40,777 bases of DNA from a bacterium. Lineage in GTDB: Bacteria; Planctomycetota; UBA11346. Positions 38,224 through 40,777 of this stretch are shown here, piece by piece. The position numbers were made by a program, and so were the translations under genes. The notes under the pieces were generated by a model. It had not been told where the DNA came from and made no database searches. It saw nothing but the letters and a program-made list of their open reading frames with translations. Position 1 is the first letter of the stretch; every line of letters starts with the position of its first letter. The DNA is taken from NCBI GenBank assembly GCA_020047915.1, contig JAIFND010000070.1:1-40777 (forward strand). Direction: 5' to 3'.

Positions 38224-39362
38224 ATGCGCTTCGTCCTGATTCTGCTGGTGGCCGCATCATTGGCGGCCGAATCCGTCACCGAGAATTATCCGGATGGCAG
38301 CAAGTCGCTGACCGTCACCGTGGACAAGGAAGGTCGTCGCAATGGAGCTTTGACCGCCTGGTGGCCAGGTGGAAAGATCGTCAAGGAGAAGTCCAAGTGG
38401 GACGACGGTGTGCGCCATGGCCTGACCCAGATCTTCGATGAGAAGGGCAAGCAGGTCCGCGAGGAGACCTGGATCAAGGGGCGCCTGATCTATCCACGTG
38501 CCCAGGCCCAGATCATCGATGCGTTTGCGCGCATCGAGCGTGAAACCCAGGCCTATGTAGCGACCCTGCCCAAGCCAATCAACCCAGGTTCGGCCCCGCC
38601 GGCCGACCAGGCCCAGGCCCTCGCCCGGGCGGGCTCGATCATGATGTCCTGCTCGACCCGACCTACACTGACGAGGCCCAGGAAGGCGCCGAGATACTGG
38701 CGGCAATCGGCAAGCTCGATCATCACCCGAGCAAACCCGCGGGCTGGAGCGATGCCGACTACGCCAAGGCCAAGAACGCTTGCGGCCACGGCAATCTGGC
38801 CATGGGTGCGGGCAGCCTGACCCGGGCAGTGGACATGTGGATGGATGACAGCGACGCATCCAACATCGGCGCCCTCGGCCATCGCCGCTGGATGCTGAAT
38901 CCCGAGATGCAGTCGTGCGGATTCGGCATATCCGGCAAGTTCCAGGTCATCTGGGCGCATGACGACAAGCGCAGCAAGCCGGTGCGCCAGCAATGGCAGG
39001 CCTTCCCGCCGTCCGGTTTCGTGCCAAGCTCGCATTTTGGCGACCGTTACGCTTGGCACATCTCGCTGAATCCGGCCGACTACAGCGTTGATCTGAAGAC
39101 CATGACCTTCCAGATCTTCCCGCTCGATCAGCGCCTGGTGCGCAGCGGCGCTGCGTATGTGCTGGATCACGACGGCAGCGAAGGGTCGGGCTACGGCTGC
39201 TATAAGAACGCCCGCATCGTGCGCCCGGCACAGGACAAGCAGCCCAAGGGTCAGCCACCCTTTGTTGTTGGGAAAAGCCGCAGCTATGAAGCCGTGGTCG
39301 GCGGACTGTCGCCCAAGGGCGACGCCCCCAAGGAGATAACCTGGGTGGTCACCTTCTACTGA
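38224..39362 (+). pseudogene. MORN-like + CAP-like secreted protein, interrupted by an apparent single frameshift near 38631-38637
   Basis: Frame 1 gives MRFVLILLVAASLAAESVTENYPDGSKSLTVTVDKEG...QAQALARAG; the second frame continues LDHDVLLDPTYTDEAQEGAEILAAIGKLDHHPSKPAGWSDADYAKAKNACGHGNLAMGAGSLTRAVDMWMDDSDASNIGALGHRRWMLNPEM... to 39362. Restoring one base (GGC-CTC-GAT) joins them. Confidence 0.75.
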
Positions 39363-40164
39363 GCGGCCTGCTGGATGCGTGCAACCGGCGCCATCTGGCC
39401 CAAGACTGGGGACTCGAGAAGCCGAGCGTGCCGGCAATCTCGACCTCGGTATGTCCGAGCGCGCGCAGGCTGTGCGCCCGGGAGATACGGCAGCGATTGA
39501 TGAATGAGCCGACGGTCTGTCCGGTATGCCGGAGGAAGATGCGGGCGAAGTAGGCCCGACTCACCCCGGTCAACCTGGCGAGACTGACCAGAGAATGGCC
39601 GACCCCGCCGTTGTCCTCCAGGTGCCGGCAGATGGCGGCGAGAGCTTCATCGCCGGTATGGGCCGCCTGCCAGCCGCCTTCGATCACCTGGCTGAGGGTC
39701 GAAGCCAGGGCGCTGCGCAGCCGCCACGGATCGTTGCGGGCGGTTGCGTCATCCCAGAGCAGGCACGGATCGGCACAACCAGCCAGGGTGAGCACGCTCC
39801 GGCCGCTCCAGACCGCCCCGCCGACCACCAGGCTGACCAGGGTCCGGCCTCCCATCCAGGCCAGCCAGAGCTGCCTGGACCGAACCCCGGGCGGGATCCC
39901 GCAATCGTGTTGGCTGTCAGGCGGCAGCAGGGCGACCAGCCCGCGATTGGCGGCGTGCACTGCTCCGGCCAGACCGAAGCCGCCCTCGCCAGCCAGGGCC
40001 ACCATCACCTCGCCGTGCGGATGGGCATGCCCATGGGTGGAGCGCCAGCGATGCTCTCCACCGGATGGCCGGATGGAGCCGTCCGATCCCGGTCCCACGA
40101 TCCGCCAATCGGCCGGGGCGAGCAGCAGGGCGAGGTCGTGCTCATCAAAGAAGGCGTGGGGCAT
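39349..40164 (-). CDS. AraC-family transcriptional regulator
   Basis: About 271 aa from the ATG at 40164 (MPHAFFDEHDLALLL...); cupin-like HGHAHPHGEVMVALAGEG; C-terminal HTH VSLARLTGVSRAYFARIFLRHTGQTVGSFINRCRISRAHSLRALGHTEVEIAGTLGFSSPQSWARW. Confidence 0.85.
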   Translation of the reverse strand: MPHAFFDEHDLALLLAPADWRIVGPGSDGSIRPSGGEHRWRSTHGHAHPHGEVMVALAGEGGFGLAGAVHAANRGLVALLPPDSQHDCGIPPGVRSRQLWLAWMGGRTLVSLVVGGAVWSGRSVLTLAGCADPCLLWDDATARNDPWRLRSALASTLSQVIEGGWQAAHTGDEALAAICRHLEDNGGVGHSLVSLARLTGVSRAYFARIFLRHTGQTVGSFINRCRISRAHSLRALGHTEVEIAGTLGFSSPQSWARWRRLHASSRPLSRR

Positions 40165-40235
40165 GGTTTCCAGATGGTCACTACAGGATGCGATCGGGCA
40201 ATCGACCGGCGGCGGTGGCCGAATAGCCTGGGAAC

Positions 40236-40777
40236 ATGTCCAAACCCATCTCTGCTCCAACCTATCCGGTCCGTCGCAGCGCTGTCATCGCCGCCGCCAT
40301 CGAACGCCTGGAAAAGCACGATTGGACCAGGCTGGAGGGGGAGCCGGAGACTGAAGCCGCCCTGGCCGCCTGGCATGGTCGGGGCATCACGGGGACCAAT
40401 CCTGAGGTGTGGTACGTCGCCTCGGGTACGGCGGCGCTCGAAGCGATCATGCTCGGCCACGAGATCGGACCGGGCGACGAGATCGTGGTCACGCCCTACA
40501 CCTGGGGGGCCACGGTGTCGGCGATCCTGGCGATCGGGGCGATCCCGGTCTTTGCCGATGTCGATCCGCTCACCGGTCTGCTCGACCCCGTGGCTGCCGA
40601 GGCGGCGATCACCCCGCGCACCCGGGCGATCATGTGCGTGCATCTCTTCGGCACGCCGTGCGATGGCACGCGGCTGCGTGAAATCGCCGACCGGCGCGGC
40701 GTGCTGCTGTTCGAGGATGGCAGTCAGGCGCACGGAGCACGCTGGCGTGGCACCCGGGTCGGGGCCTTCGGCCACGC
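40236..40777 (+). CDS. DegT/DnrJ/EryC1/StrS-family aminotransferase, N-terminal part (runs off the right edge)
   Basis: Translation MSKPISAPTYPVRRSAVIAAAIERLEKHDW...VASGTAALEAIMLGHEIGPGDEIVVTPYTWGATVSAILAIGAIPVFADVDPLTGLLDP...HLFGTPCD...LFEDGSQAHGARWRGTRVGAFGH. Absent from the ORF track because it is open at the window edge. Confidence 0.9.
   Translation, partial: MSKPISAPTYPVRRSAVIAAAIERLEKHDWTRLEGEPETEAALAAWHGRGITGTNPEVWYVASGTAALEAIMLGHEIGPGDEIVVTPYTWGATVSAILAIGAIPVFADVDPLTGLLDPVAAEAAITPRTRAIMCVHLFGTPCDGTRLREIADRRGVLLFEDGSQAHGARWRGTRVGAFGH

Overview
High-GC bacterial chromosomal window, about 40.8 kb and densely coding. I support about 34 CDS, including two that run off the window edges and are missing from the supplied ORF track (a GH43-like gene at the left edge, a DegT/DnrJ/EryC1/StrS aminotransferase at the right edge). 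Gene content resembles PVC/Planctomycetes-type bacteria, but that is inference. Main blocks: (i) carbohydrate-active genes at 1-7 kb (GH43-like, SGNH hydrolase, a 1615-aa GH2-like lipoprotein, a CBM-like secreted protein); (ii) FHA-kinase, BirA, DnaE2/ImuC-type polymerase and DUF4388-kinase at 7-15 kb; (iii) a phosphatidylethanolamine operon (small membrane protein, psd, pssA), a transglutaminase-like protein and a LysM lipoprotein; (iv) TrmJ-like, HIT and M3 peptidase genes; (v) a tightly overlapping minus-strand operon with an ABC ATPase, a MoxR ATPase, membrane proteins and an MGDG-synthase-like glycosyltransferase; (vi) MFS transporter and an OmpR/histidine kinase pair; (vii) a polysaccharide/AraC-regulated region at 34-40.8 kb, including a frameshifted MORN+CAP-like gene. 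The most notable non-coding signal is a 52-bp inverted-terminus repeat with four copies. Two copies lie on each side of the GH2/CBM gene pair, with associated nested hairpins and a 106-bp tandem duplication. No CRISPR array, rRNA, tRNA or transposase gene was recognised. All calls come from reading sequence and motifs; no database search was run.
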